A DNA stretch of 53,530 bases, from contig JAUXWQ010000027.1 of NCBI GenBank assembly GCA_030680235.1, forward strand, positions 1 through 53,530, in the 5' to 3' direction. This document shows positions 16,801 to 24,829 of the stretch, piece after piece. The first letter of the stretch is position 1. Every line of letters begins with the position of its first letter. This DNA comes from Coxiellaceae bacterium. Its GTDB lineage: Bacteria; Pseudomonadota; Gammaproteobacteria; Coxiellales; Coxiellaceae. The notes beneath the pieces are model-generated. The model was not told where the DNA came from, ran no database searches, and saw nothing but the letters and a program-made list of their open reading frames with translations. The position numbers were made by a program, and so were the translations under genes.

Positions 16801-19191
16801 TTACGCCTCTTCTTTTTTGAGCGCAATCGCAGAAACAATTTCACGAAGTCTTGCCGCAATTTGTGATGGCAAGACAGGCGGGTCCATTGCTGGTGGTGGA
16901 TAATCGGTACCACGATCCATATCGCCGACCAACTCCATTGCAATATTGGCTGATTGCTTTCCTGTTTTACCACACAAACGCTGAATATACTCCAACTGAT
17001 CACGCACCACTTTGCGATCTAAAATAGGATTGCGGAAGTTAGGATCTTGCGTAATAACAAGCGGCTTTAAATACTCGGTAATGCGAAGACCGACGAAAAT
17101 ATTAAGACGATCTGAAGTGTCTGTATCCCCAATCAATTGTGACACTTCCGAAAAGAAATCCATTGGAATTTCACCCGTTTCTCCAAACGCCTCTGTAGAA
17201 ACGGTATGTTCTTCAAAACTCAATAAAGATAATACCGCTTTTGACATCGGCGGCAGGCCTTCATATTCATTCATCAAATGAAACAGGCGATCTAATTCTT
17301 CATTCTCAGGCGTTTCATAAGACGGAATACCCAATTCCATTGCCTGTGTCAGCGATTGATATATCTCCGCCGATTTTTGCATCTGTTTAACAACATCATC
17401 ATGCGGCGCATCAATCATCAAAAAGTGATTTAAATGCATCCGTTTTACAGGCTGTGGATTCGCATAGAAAAAACGTCCGCGCACAATTTTTGATTTAAAG
17501 AAGAAATGCGCTTCTCCTTCACGCTGTTCTTTTAAATCAAGCAAATCAATTCGCGCACGTTTTTCTAATCGCGCACCTTTTGCATCAGCATAGGTGCCCA
17601 ATAAATTATTCTGATCGACTTGAAAACTATCCACGTGTGTGACATAGGCTTCACCTGCCGTTTTCATAAAGAAATCCCAGGTTTCAACTGGGTCTTCTAA
17701 TTTCATACAAATTTTAATATTCGTATTCGCACCAATAGAAGCCGCTTCTTCTTTCGACGCTTTTTGAAATGCCGGTAAATCTTGTCCCGCAAAAATAACG
17801 GAGAACCCAAGTGACCGCGCTTGGGCTGGAACAACTGCAAATCCTTCTACTGCGTAGTACCCATATTCGTCTAATATACATAAATACGGTGTGTCTGCAT
17901 TCGTAGGCTTACGATCAATTAAATCTTTCCATTCCCCTTCGACACTATCTCCCAATCCCGATGCCATCATTCCTTTCAAAGTAGCAATAATAATTTTACC
18001 TAAGTTGGATAATTCTTCAGGTGATTTTTCAAGTGCTGGTAACAATACGCATAAAATACGGCGATTTAAGACCACATCAGATAAATCCACCTCAGGCAAA
18101 CGGATACGTAAAATGTGCCCGTAAGTATCTGCAAGCGACGTAAAAATACGCACCAATTGCATGATGATATAACCGTGCTGCTCGAACACTTGCGACACCT
18201 GCTTACCTTTACTTTCTTTTTTGAAGCCAGGCAGCGTGTAAACATAGTTATTTAAGGGTTCAAGAATAACTGAGGGGAAATTTTCTAAACTGATGGATTC
18301 CATACCATCGCGCGGGAATAATTTATCAAGAACAATCGTTTCAATTTTCGGCAAATGAAAATAATTACGAATCGTATTTGCATCTAATAAAATGTAACCC
18401 GCATCACGCATCGCCACCAATACTTTCATTAAAGATTCTACGAAACCAATCGCACGCCCTTTCCACATGTCGGCATCGCTACTAGCCCCTTTCGCATTAC
18501 CCATTAAGCTTACGATCAAGTTAGATAACATGCTCGAAGAACCCATACCGAATGGATTTAATGTGTTAGACAAACGTGATTCTTGCGGACCAATGACATC
18601 ACGCGCACCTGTCATAAAGTTAATTAATAATAAATCATCTTCGCGTCCCATCGATCGCACCATAGAGAATACAGATGCATATAAACTGTTATCGCCCTTA
18701 CCATCGACATAAAGAAACCCAGATGCTTGCACCAAAGCATTATAGGCAATTGACAGCAAGGCTTGTGTTTTACCAGAACCGGTTGATCCGAAGATCAAAA
18801 CATGCGTTCTCATATCAGTGTTCGTAAACCACAATTCATCAGACGTTTTAATATCATTCCCAAAATAATAAATACCTTGTGCTTCATGAGGCTTACCATT
18901 CGGCAACATGTCATTCCAATCTTTTTCATGAGAGGCTATCGGCATACGAAAAGGTAAGCTGCGCCTTTGAAAATGCCCATAACAAAAACAAACAATGCCT
19001 ATGAGCAGAAAAAATTCAGCAGCATAACCCATTAAAAAACTAAAGGTGGCAAATCCTAACATCGTAAGACTAAGGCCAAGCGGCGTCTTGAGGGTATCCC
19101 CAATACGCATACCCAGCGTTCGTGTATCTCGAATAATCCGCTGCTGGTTTTGTTCTTGCGCCGAATCTAATCCGCGCTGATTGTACGCCAT
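16801..19191 (-). CDS. icmO: Dot/Icm coupling ATPase IcmO/DotL
   Basis: Type IV coupling protein that receives effectors and drives them to the channel. The protein has 796 residues (Legionella 783). Two N-terminal membrane helices (about 36-72) are followed by the nucleotide-binding domain with Walker A GSTGSGKT (K141) and Walker B CILDEYGYY (about 435). The extended C-terminal region is where IcmS, IcmW and LvgA bind in Legionella. The gene overlaps icmP by 25 bases. Expected partners DotM, DotN and IcmS are all encoded nearby. Confidence 0.96.
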   Translation of the reverse strand: MAYNQRGLDSAQEQNQQRIIRDTRTLGMRIGDTLKTPLGLSLTMLGFATFSFLMGYAAEFFLLIGIVCFCYGHFQRRSLPFRMPIASHEKDWNDMLPNGKPHEAQGIYYFGNDIKTSDELWFTNTDMRTHVLIFGSTGSGKTQALLSIAYNALVQASGFLYVDGKGDNSLYASVFSMVRSMGREDDLLLINFMTGARDVIGPQESRLSNTLNPFGMGSSSMLSNLIVSLMGNAKGASSDADMWKGRAIGFVESLMKVLVAMRDAGYILLDANTIRNYFHLPKIETIVLDKLFPRDGMESISLENFPSVILEPLNNYVYTLPGFKKESKGKQVSQVFEQHGYIIMQLVRIFTSLADTYGHILRIRLPEVDLSDVVLNRRILCVLLPALEKSPEELSNLGKIIIATLKGMMASGLGDSVEGEWKDLIDRKPTNADTPYLCILDEYGYYAVEGFAVVPAQARSLGFSVIFAGQDLPAFQKASKEEAASIGANTNIKICMKLEDPVETWDFFMKTAGEAYVTHVDSFQVDQNNLLGTYADAKGARLEKRARIDLLDLKEQREGEAHFFFKSKIVRGRFFYANPQPVKRMHLNHFLMIDAPHDDVVKQMQKSAEIYQSLTQAMELGIPSYETPENEELDRLFHLMNEYEGLPPMSKAVLSLLSFEEHTVSTEAFGETGEIPMDFFSEVSQLIGDTDTSDRLNIFVGLRITEYLKPLVITQDPNFRNPILDRKVVRDQLEYIQRLCGKTGKQSANIAMELVGDMDRGTDYPPPAMDPPVLPSQIAARLREIVSAIALKKEEA

Positions 19192-20330
19192 TGGTCACCC
19201 GTTTCTACGTGCAAAATAGTTTGTAATGATTCATCCAGCGCATCAACTGCGCCCTTCACAAAAGGCGTTTTCAAAGCACGGCCTAATTTTTTCTCTGCTT
19301 TCAAATGGGCATAAGCCCCTGCGACTTCTGTCACAGCTACCGAGCGCCCAACGCTATTCAACATAAACCACATACGACGATCCAGCGGCTTTAACCACAA
19401 GAATTCTGCCGACGCAAGCACACCATCACTGCGCGCAATTTCCAATAATCTTGCAAGCACGGTGGAGACATAAGCATGACGTTTTTCAACCCACCCCAAA
19501 ATTCTAGCGCCATCTAAACTTTTTAAATCTTCCGTAACACCGGTAAAATCAAGTTTTCCACTCGCGGCACTCGCTGAAATTTGGAATAATATTTTTTTTG
19601 CAATAGGCCGTTTTCCTAACGCACGCGCAAGAAAAATAACAACCAAGGCTTTCAAATGAATGGGCAAAGCATCAGCCCCTTTCCATAACGGCCCTAATTG
19701 CAAAGCAAATAGTCGATAGCTAGGCTTTTGTTGCAATACCCATATTTTTTTATGGGCGATGATTTTGGTTGCTAACAGATTATGGTGGCGACAAAAATCA
19801 AGGGGAGGCATTGCCATCGCCCAGGGGCCTTTATCAATAGGTTCTTTAATTAAATCTACTGAAAGAACAGGGGTGATTTGCGGCCATACTTCCTGTCCGA
19901 GATTACGCAAGGTCTTCATGTTATAGGTATTACGAAACCGCACCACGCCTCTAAAATAGGCAAATGCACTCAAACCAACGAAAATAATAATAATAGGATA
20001 ACGGGTCCAATGCCCCAAGTCGGCATTAATCGCTGCAAATTTTCTCCAACTCACCAATGAGGGTCGTGCATGCAACATATATTGCTGCAATGCATCTAAC
20101 TGCTGAAAATCTGGGGGGTCGAAATGTAAAAGATTGGCAATGGGCGCCCAAAGCCACCCTAAAAAACGCATGATATCGATTTCATAAACACGAATCCAAA
20201 ATACAGGAATAACAACGTATCTAGAATCAAAAAACCAAAAAATAATCGCTGCCCCAAAAATAAGCCCAATAAGCCAAAAAAAGTTGGAGGCTTGGTCTGA
20301 ATTGCCTTGTCCTTGCTGACCCATTCCCAT
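19167..20330 (-). CDS. icmP: Dot/Icm coupling-complex protein IcmP/DotM
   Basis: Inner-membrane partner of DotL whose cytoplasmic domain binds acidic effector tails. The 387 residues (Legionella about 376) include two membrane regions near the N-terminus (about 17-40 and 90-115) and a large soluble domain. The C-terminus overlaps the start of icmO. Upstream, the region to icmQ is occupied almost entirely by palindrome C, leaving only 23 bases before the start, and no strong ribosome site is visible there. Confidence 0.93.
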   Translation of the reverse strand: MGMGQQGQGNSDQASNFFWLIGLIFGAAIIFWFFDSRYVVIPVFWIRVYEIDIMRFLGWLWAPIANLLHFDPPDFQQLDALQQYMLHARPSLVSWRKFAAINADLGHWTRYPIIIIFVGLSAFAYFRGVVRFRNTYNMKTLRNLGQEVWPQITPVLSVDLIKEPIDKGPWAMAMPPLDFCRHHNLLATKIIAHKKIWVLQQKPSYRLFALQLGPLWKGADALPIHLKALVVIFLARALGKRPIAKKILFQISASAASGKLDFTGVTEDLKSLDGARILGWVEKRHAYVSTVLARLLEIARSDGVLASAEFLWLKPLDRRMWFMLNSVGRSVAVTEVAGAYAHLKAEKKLGRALKTPFVKGAVDALDESLQTILHVETGDQWRTISAD

Positions 20331-20353
20331 GCGCGATTATATCCGTATGTTTA

Positions 20354-20507
20354 GTAGGAGTGGGAGTGGGAGTGTCAGTGTGAGTGTCAGAGGTGCAATC
20401 TAACTATAAGCTAAACAAGAAACCTGATAGATTTGTTTGTTAAGGTTTCTATTAGATTGCACCTCTGACACTGACACTCCTACTCCCACTCCTACTCCCA
20501 CTCCTAC
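20354..20507. repeat. Hexamer-tailed palindrome C, icmQ-icmP junction
   Basis: Core arms GTCAGAGGTGCAATCTAA are inverted. The tails are made of GTAGGA, GTGGGA and GTGTCA words; the right tail has one or more extra hexamers relative to the left, indicating copy-number slippage. The right end stops immediately before the icmQ stop codon at 20508-20510. Confidence 0.92.
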
Positions 20508-21197
20508 TCACTTCACCAACTGCCCATCCACAAAATGATACCGCATTCCTTGATGCACAAATGCAATAATTCTACCATTCTTCAACGCGACTTCTTTCAA
20601 CACCACAAGTAGATGCCCGAATTGATCTTTCAATGGCACAGTTCCTTCTGGTTGAATATCTGTTTTTTTCACAATCACAACAACGTAAGCTTCATTACCT
20701 GCAGCGGCAGGGCGTAATTGAATACGCTTAGCGGCATCTTCTTCATTTTTATAAATTGGGCGTCCAACAATATAACGCTCTAACGAACGCAACTGCATTG
20801 CCCACTTTCCAATATTGTAACCGTCGCTTTGAAATAACGAAATACAAACTTGCGTTTCATCCTCACCAATGCGTTCCATTGCAAGCATTTTATCTTCGGC
20901 TTTCACATTCAATTTATCTAACTCTAGTTCCGCTTCGGTTTTAATATGCATCAGCGGCTTGAGTGTGTTACGCAAAAACAAAGAACTGTCCCAATCTCCT
21001 GCAGCCATGACATGATCCACTGTTTCAATGACAGCACGCAACAAACCCGTTTTATCTTCAACAGATAATTGTTCTTTGGTGAAATAACCACGCGCAATTT
21101 CAGAAAATTGGCGCGCTTCACGGTCGAGGCACTCCAACAACCGTTTTTTAAGCTCTTGGCTTTTAAGTTCAGCTTTAAGAGGAATGATATTATCCAT
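20508..21197 (-). CDS. icmQ: Dot/Icm cytoplasmic protein IcmQ
   Basis: Pore-forming, NAD-binding-fold protein controlled by IcmR-type chaperones. The family features ISLFQSDGYNIGKWAMQL, RPIYKNEEDA, NEAYVVVIVKKTDI and the ending FVHQGMRYHFVDGQLVK all align in order with Legionella IcmQ. At 229 residues it is longer than the Legionella protein (191), with about 40 additional N-terminal residues. I chose the ATG at 21197; a TTG at 21206 is the alternative. The upstream neighbour at 21354-21623 is therefore the expected partner. Confidence 0.92.
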   Translation of the reverse strand: MDNIIPLKAELKSQELKKRLLECLDREARQFSEIARGYFTKEQLSVEDKTGLLRAVIETVDHVMAAGDWDSSLFLRNTLKPLMHIKTEAELELDKLNVKAEDKMLAMERIGEDETQVCISLFQSDGYNIGKWAMQLRSLERYIVGRPIYKNEEDAAKRIQLRPAAAGNEAYVVVIVKKTDIQPEGTVPLKDQFGHLLVVLKEVALKNGRIIAFVHQGMRYHFVDGQLVK

Positions 21198-21277
21198 GGC
21201 TTTCAATAGGCCCAGTCAATGCAAAAGTATCAGGGTACACCAAGACAATAAACCAAGCACCAGAAAACGACTAGCCT

Positions 21278-21328
21278 CAGCAATTCCCCATAAACAAAAA
21301 ATTTTCATCTTTTGGCGATCTTGAGCGA
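21278..21328. repeat. Truncated MITE left end
   Basis: CAGCAATTCCCCATAAAC followed by the ATTTTCATCTTTTGGCGATC stretch matches the first 51 bases of the MITE family, then stops abruptly. It sits between the icmR-position gene and icmQ. Short GCTAG/CTAGC inverted repeats flank it. Confidence 0.65.
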
Positions 21329-21353
21329 AACCAAGAAAAGCTAGCAATAAACT

Positions 21354-21623
21354 TTATGGCTTCTTTAGCTCTGAAGGAGCTGCTGCAGGCTCTTTAGCTG
21401 CTCTATTCGCTACCACTGCTTTCTGCGCGTCACTCGCACTTTTAAAATGCCCCTTAGCTTCTTCAAGCTCGATTGCATTCTTAGCACGCGCAGCCTCAAC
21501 ACCAGATTTGAGCAGTTCTTTCACTGCAGGTACCGTCGTCATTACATCAGTTGTTGCTTTGTCTGGTCCAGTCATACGCACCACCCGCATCGTTATATCC
21601 CCTAGGTAAGCCGAGCCCTCCAT
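21354..21623 (-). CDS. Candidate IcmR functional homologue (Fir-type), icmS-icmQ position
   Basis: A small protein of 89 residues (78 if translation begins at 21590, where AGGGGA gives better spacing). It has no similarity I recognise. The middle (VPAVKELLKSGVEAARAKNA and onward) is predicted helical, amphipathic and Ala/Lys/Glu-rich, and the tail is Pro/Ala-rich; there is no signal peptide. In Legionella and Coxiella the place between icmS and icmQ holds icmR or unrelated fir genes that bind IcmQ through such helices. Function is inferred from position and composition only. It is preceded by PmrA-type half-sites. Confidence 0.7.
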   Translation of the reverse strand: MEGSAYLGDITMRVVRMTGPDKATTDVMTTVPAVKELLKSGVEAARAKNAIELEEAKGHFKSASDAQKAVVANRAAKEPAAAPSELKKP

Positions 21624-21651
21624 GGCTAATTATTCCCTACAATCTTTATTT

Positions 21652-21700
21652 TTTATAGCTTATCGAACTAACCTTAAGGGAGCATTAAGCATCCCTTAAG
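21652..21700 (-). promoter_or_regulatory. Promoter with three tandem PmrA-type half-sites
   Basis: On the minus strand CTTAAG-N5-CTTAAT-N5-CTTAAG runs from 21700 to 21673, giving three half-sites at exact 11-base spacing, the geometry of the PmrA box. A -10 candidate TATAAA lies at 21657-21652, 15 bases on, so the nearest half-site occupies the -35 position. PmrA regulates icm genes in Legionella and Coxiella. Translation of the next gene would start about 25-55 bases after the transcription start. Confidence 0.65.
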
Positions 21701-21716
21701 TATAGACCATATTCTG

Positions 21717-21850
21717 AGTGGGAGCGGGAGTGTGAGTTTCGGAGGTGCAATCCAATACAACCCTTAACAAAGAAACCTATCAGGTTTCTTTGTTAAGGTT
21801 ATGACTTAGATCGCACCTCTGAAACTCACACTCCCACCCCCACTCCCACT
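21717..21850. repeat. Hexamer-tailed palindrome D, after icmS
   Basis: Core arms (TTTCGGAGGTGCAATCCAAT and its near complement) enclose a perfect inner hairpin of 17 bases around AACAAAGAAACC. The right tail has one hexamer more than the left. The end overlaps the icmS stop codon (21849-21851). Confidence 0.92.
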
Positions 21851-22190
21851 AATCATACATTAACTCATCCAAAGCCACTTCCGATCGACTATAGCTACTT
21901 TTTACCAATTCCATCAATACGTCCAAAATACACAATAAGCGCAGCGCATCCGGCGTAAATTCATCAAAAATCACTTTAACACCCAAGAGTGATCCCTCAA
22001 CATCTTCATACGTTGCACCTAAACCATACCCTAAACAGAGCTGCGCCAATTGATCTGCGCGCTTGGTTAACCCCGGCAATAAGCCCGTGTCCGCAAAAAC
22101 TTCCTTAGGCGGAATAACACTACTTTTCAGCGTAAAATTCACGCCCATTGCCTTCACCATCGAACTTAATTTTTTATCTAATCCAATCAT
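21849..22190 (-). CDS. icmS: Dot/Icm adaptor IcmS
   Basis: Small acidic cytoplasmic chaperone that pairs with IcmW (not in this window) and docks effectors on DotL. The 113 residues match Legionella (114), with the conserved run TGLLPGLTKRADQLAQLCLG followed by YGLGATYEDVEGSLLGVKV and the C-terminus LDELMYD. The start at 22190 overlaps the icmT stop (ATGA), implying coupled translation; a start at 22202 is rejected. The stop codon lies in palindrome D. Confidence 0.95.
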   Translation of the reverse strand: MIGLDKKLSSMVKAMGVNFTLKSSVIPPKEVFADTGLLPGLTKRADQLAQLCLGYGLGATYEDVEGSLLGVKVIFDEFTPDALRLLCILDVLMELVKSSYSRSEVALDELMYD

Positions 22191-22444
22191 GTTAACCACC
22201 ATGGTCGTGCTGTTTTATGAGGACCTGCAATTAGACTTCGCAACCAACGCAAAAAAATGATGGGCGTGAAACCAAAGCGATTCAACGCTGAAAAGAAAAA
22301 CATAAGCACAACACTGATTCCGAGTGTCCACAATGTTGGATAAAACAACATAATCACCAATGGGAACACAGCACGTCCATCCCAAATAAAAAACTTCACG
22401 GGTCTTGCTGAATCTCGCCAATGGGTGTTTGCATCAAATGCCAT
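22187..22444 (-). CDS. icmT: Dot/Icm membrane protein IcmT
   Basis: Small inner-membrane protein of 85 residues (Legionella 86). The pattern HWRDSARPVKFFIWDGRAVF, a hydrophobic hairpin (about 25-50) and the C-terminal RFGFTPIIFLRWLRSLIAGP, then PWWL, are characteristic. First gene of this icm segment; divergent from the methyltransferase gene, with palindrome E in the shared upstream region 47 bases away. Confidence 0.95.
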   Translation of the reverse strand: MAFDANTHWRDSARPVKFFIWDGRAVFPLVIMLFYPTLWTLGISVVLMFFFSALNRFGFTPIIFLRWLRSLIAGPHKTARPWWLT

Positions 22445-22491
22445 GTGGGAATCTCGTGATTATGTCCATTGGGTATATCGTAGCATATTAC

Positions 22492-22670
22492 AGTGGGAGT
22501 GACAGTGGGAGTGACAGTGGGAGTGGGAGTGGGAGTCACAGTGACTGTGTCGGAGGTTTATTCTAGTACGCGTTAAAAAAACATCACCCTTTATTCAGTA
22601 GAGTTTTGGCTTTAGTTTGGATTAGACTACGCCTCTGACACAGTCACTGATACTGACACTGACACCCACC
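22492..22670. repeat. Hexamer-tailed palindrome E, icmT/methyltransferase divergent region
   Basis: Core arms GTGTCGGAGG and CCTCTGACAC flank an AT-rich centre; tails are GTGGGA, GTGACA and GTGTCA words. The arms have diverged more than in other copies. This is the only copy that does not follow a stop codon: it lies between two divergent starts, 15 bases before the methyltransferase start, so it must affect or separate their promoters. Confidence 0.88.
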
Positions 22671-22685
22671 AAGAGCCAACCACCT

Positions 22686-23351
22686 ATGTCCTCAAAAACC
22701 TTATCGCTTACCCCTGCACTGATTGACTATATTCACTCTCATTCGGTAAAAGAACCTGCGCTTTTAACAGCACTTCGCAAAGAAACACTGGAAACGCTTG
22801 AAGCTGCACCCATGCAGATTTCACCAGAGCAAGGTCAATTTTTTCGTTTTTTACTCGAAACCATTCAAGCAAAAAAAATAGTAGAGATTGGCACCTTCAC
22901 AGGCTACAGCGCCATTTGTTTTGCACTCGCCATTCCTGACGACGGGCACGTGACCTGCTGTGATTCCAGTTTTGATTGGACACGCATGGCCGTTAAATAT
23001 TGGGGAAAAATGGATCTTACGCAAAAAATTACACTCCATCTTGCCCCTGCATTACAAACACTATCAGCATTATTAGAAGCTAAACAACACAACACTTTTG
23101 ATTTTGCTTTTATCGATGCAGACAAACCCAATTACGATCATTACTACGAATATTGTTTAAAGCTTGTTCGTCAAGGCGGCGTTATCGCCATTGATAATGT
23201 GCTCTGGAGTGGTGAAGTTATTAATCCTGATAATCAAAATGAAAATACTCTTGTCATTCGCCGTTTAAATAAAAAAATTGCGGAAGATAATCGTGTTACC
23301 GCTTCAATCTTACCCATCGGTGATGGCCTAACACTTCTACGAAAAAAATAG
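22686..23351 (+). CDS. Class I SAM-dependent O-methyltransferase (COMT/CCoAOMT family)
   Basis: Predicted soluble methyltransferase of 221 residues. Motif I VEIGTFTGYSAICFALAIP, the metal/substrate region FAFIDADKPNYDHYYEYCLK and GGVIAIDNVLWSGEV are characteristic of the catechol/caffeoyl-CoA O-methyltransferase family, which usually needs a divalent metal. The substrate cannot be read from sequence. It lies between icmT and dotD, on the dot strand, and may be a passenger or a functional associate of the secretion locus. Confidence 0.88.
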   Translation: MSSKTLSLTPALIDYIHSHSVKEPALLTALRKETLETLEAAPMQISPEQGQFFRFLLETIQAKKIVEIGTFTGYSAICFALAIPDDGHVTCCDSSFDWTRMAVKYWGKMDLTQKITLHLAPALQTLSALLEAKQHNTFDFAFIDADKPNYDHYYEYCLKLVRQGGVIAIDNVLWSGEVINPDNQNENTLVIRRLNKKIAEDNRVTASILPIGDGLTLLRKK

Positions 23352-23378
23352 CTCAAAAAAAACACAGGGTGAGTTATT

Positions 23379-23486
23379 TTGACATTTTTTTTCACCCTAT
23401 TCTCTATAAGATGATAAAGATTAAAATTAATGTTATTTTATTAGGAACTAGGAAGAGTCACACGCGCAAGGTTTTGCATCGCGTGT
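23379..23486 (+). promoter_or_regulatory. dotD upstream region: promoter candidate and leader hairpin
   Basis: TTGACA at 23379-23384 and TATAAG at 23405-23410 could be a promoter, though the 20-base spacing is poor. A hairpin ACACGCG...CGCGTGT (23460-23486) sits just before the dotD start and may lie in its leader. AGGGTGA/TCACCCT further upstream may be part of a terminator for the methyltransferase gene. Confidence 0.35.
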
Positions 23487-23504
23487 TGTCAATGGAAAAC
23501 AGCG

Positions 23505-24017
23505 ATGAAAAAATTAGCGATACTATTAATTCCCACCTTAGTATTTTTAGCGAGCTGCTCTTCAGACAAAAAAATCGTTGATCTTAACGTAAACTATATT
23601 CCAACTGATCGTGTCCCCGCACATATCACCGATGATGAATCACAAGCGCAAATTGCAGAAGCTGCAACTGCAATTGGTCATTCACTACAAGAATTATCCG
23701 CCGTACAAATGACTGTGCATCCACCCACAACGATACAAAAACCCTATGATCCTCGCGTCATTGGCATGGATAAAATGGCATCCTTAAATTGGACGGGGCC
23801 TGTTGAGCCTGTCCTTAAAAATATCGCACGATCCACACATTATCAGCTACGCGTCATTGGAAGACCCCCTATCATTCCCGTGTTTATATCGATTGACGTA
23901 AACAATAAACCGATTGCAGATATTTTGCGTGACATCACGTATCAAGTCGTGATGAAAGCGGATATTGCACTGTATCCAAAATCTCGCACGATAGAGCTAC
24001 GCTATCACGGTAATTAA
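23505..24017 (+). CDS. dotD: Dot/Icm outer-membrane lipoprotein DotD
   Basis: Lipoprotein that, with DotC, targets DotH to the outer membrane. The 170 residues (Legionella 163) begin with a lipoprotein signal whose lipobox is FLASC, followed by a linker and a C-terminal secretin N0-like domain (about 90-168), with features such as PVFISIDVNNKPIADILRDI. It begins the dotD-dotC-dotB series; dotC follows after two bases. Confidence 0.92.
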   Translation: MKKLAILLIPTLVFLASCSSDKKIVDLNVNYIPTDRVPAHITDDESQAQIAEAATAIGHSLQELSAVQMTVHPPTTIQKPYDPRVIGMDKMASLNWTGPVEPVLKNIARSTHYQLRVIGRPPIIPVFISIDVNNKPIADILRDITYQVVMKADIALYPKSRTIELRYHGN

Positions 24018-24019
24018 TT

Positions 24020-24829
24020 ATGAAGAGATCGTGGAAACGCCTCATCAATCACATCGCTTTCATCAGCGTTGTTGCTTGCTGCGCGTCAAACACGTTCGCC
24101 GACGATCCTGAAAAAATCTCTGCAACCGCTGGTTTTATTGCCGTTCCGCACTTACCCTTTAATGTGGAAGGGGTTACTGAAATTCGTTACGCTGCACTGC
24201 AAGAAGCAGCAGATTCACTCGGCGCACGAACAGGGCTCGCATGGCAAGGTCGGAACATTGATTTTTATCTCCGAGACAACTCTATTTTTCTGGATCAATC
24301 TTTTGACTTCAACCAACTGCTACTTGATCACAATGTCCTACCTCCCGTGCTTGCAGAAAATAATGAAAGCATGAATGTTGATAACGATGATACATTACGC
24401 ATCGCAGAAAAATCGTATCGCATTTTACGTCCAGCACGCTTTGTTACAGCACCCCCAAACTGGCGTAATTATTTATGGATGAACTACAAACAGCCCAAAT
24501 TGTCCGACCGCTCATTGTTGCCACAATCTAAGGCAGAAGCCGCCGTCTGGGATCATTTTTTCAAAAAAGGTTTTCGTGATGGGGTCCAACAGGCCAATGA
24601 AATTTTCACTGAAAATTTAAATCATTTGAAACAAGACATGATCGGCATCATTTTATACCGTCAATTGTTGGCGGAACACATGGTGAGCGCGCCATTCGTA
24701 GCGAAAGCACGATTGGGTGTAACAGGTGATGCTTCACAATTACGCATCAATGATGAAGTCATGCGCATCACAGCACAATCTGAATTACAAACGGATCCGA
24801 ATAAATGGCAGCCAGTGTTGGCGAAATAG
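24020..24829 (+). CDS. dotC: Dot/Icm outer-membrane lipoprotein DotC
   Basis: Lipoprotein partner of DotD in forming the outer-membrane part of the type IVB core. The 269 residues (Legionella about 303) start with a signal ending in VVACC, a plausible but imperfect lipobox. Family stretches include the tryptophan-rich RFVTAPPNWRNYLWMNY and AAVWDHFFKKGFRDGVQQAN. It is sandwiched between dotD and dotB. The TAG stop is the first base of palindrome F. Confidence 0.92.
   Translation: MKRSWKRLINHIAFISVVACCASNTFADDPEKISATAGFIAVPHLPFNVEGVTEIRYAALQEAADSLGARTGLAWQGRNIDFYLRDNSIFLDQSFDFNQLLLDHNVLPPVLAENNESMNVDNDDTLRIAEKSYRILRPARFVTAPPNWRNYLWMNYKQPKLSDRSLLPQSKAEAAVWDHFFKKGFRDGVQQANEIFTENLNHLKQDMIGIILYRQLLAEHMVSAPFVAKARLGVTGDASQLRINDEVMRITAQSELQTDPNKWQPVLAK

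Noticed and set aside
16692..17003. A 103-codon frame overlapping the end of icmO.
   Set aside because: It runs through the icmO coding end in a different frame and has no recognisable features; the rest of the gap shows no coding signal.
23369..23581. A 70-codon frame across the dotD start.
   Set aside because: It overlaps the dotD signal sequence in another frame and resembles no protein; dotD is secure.
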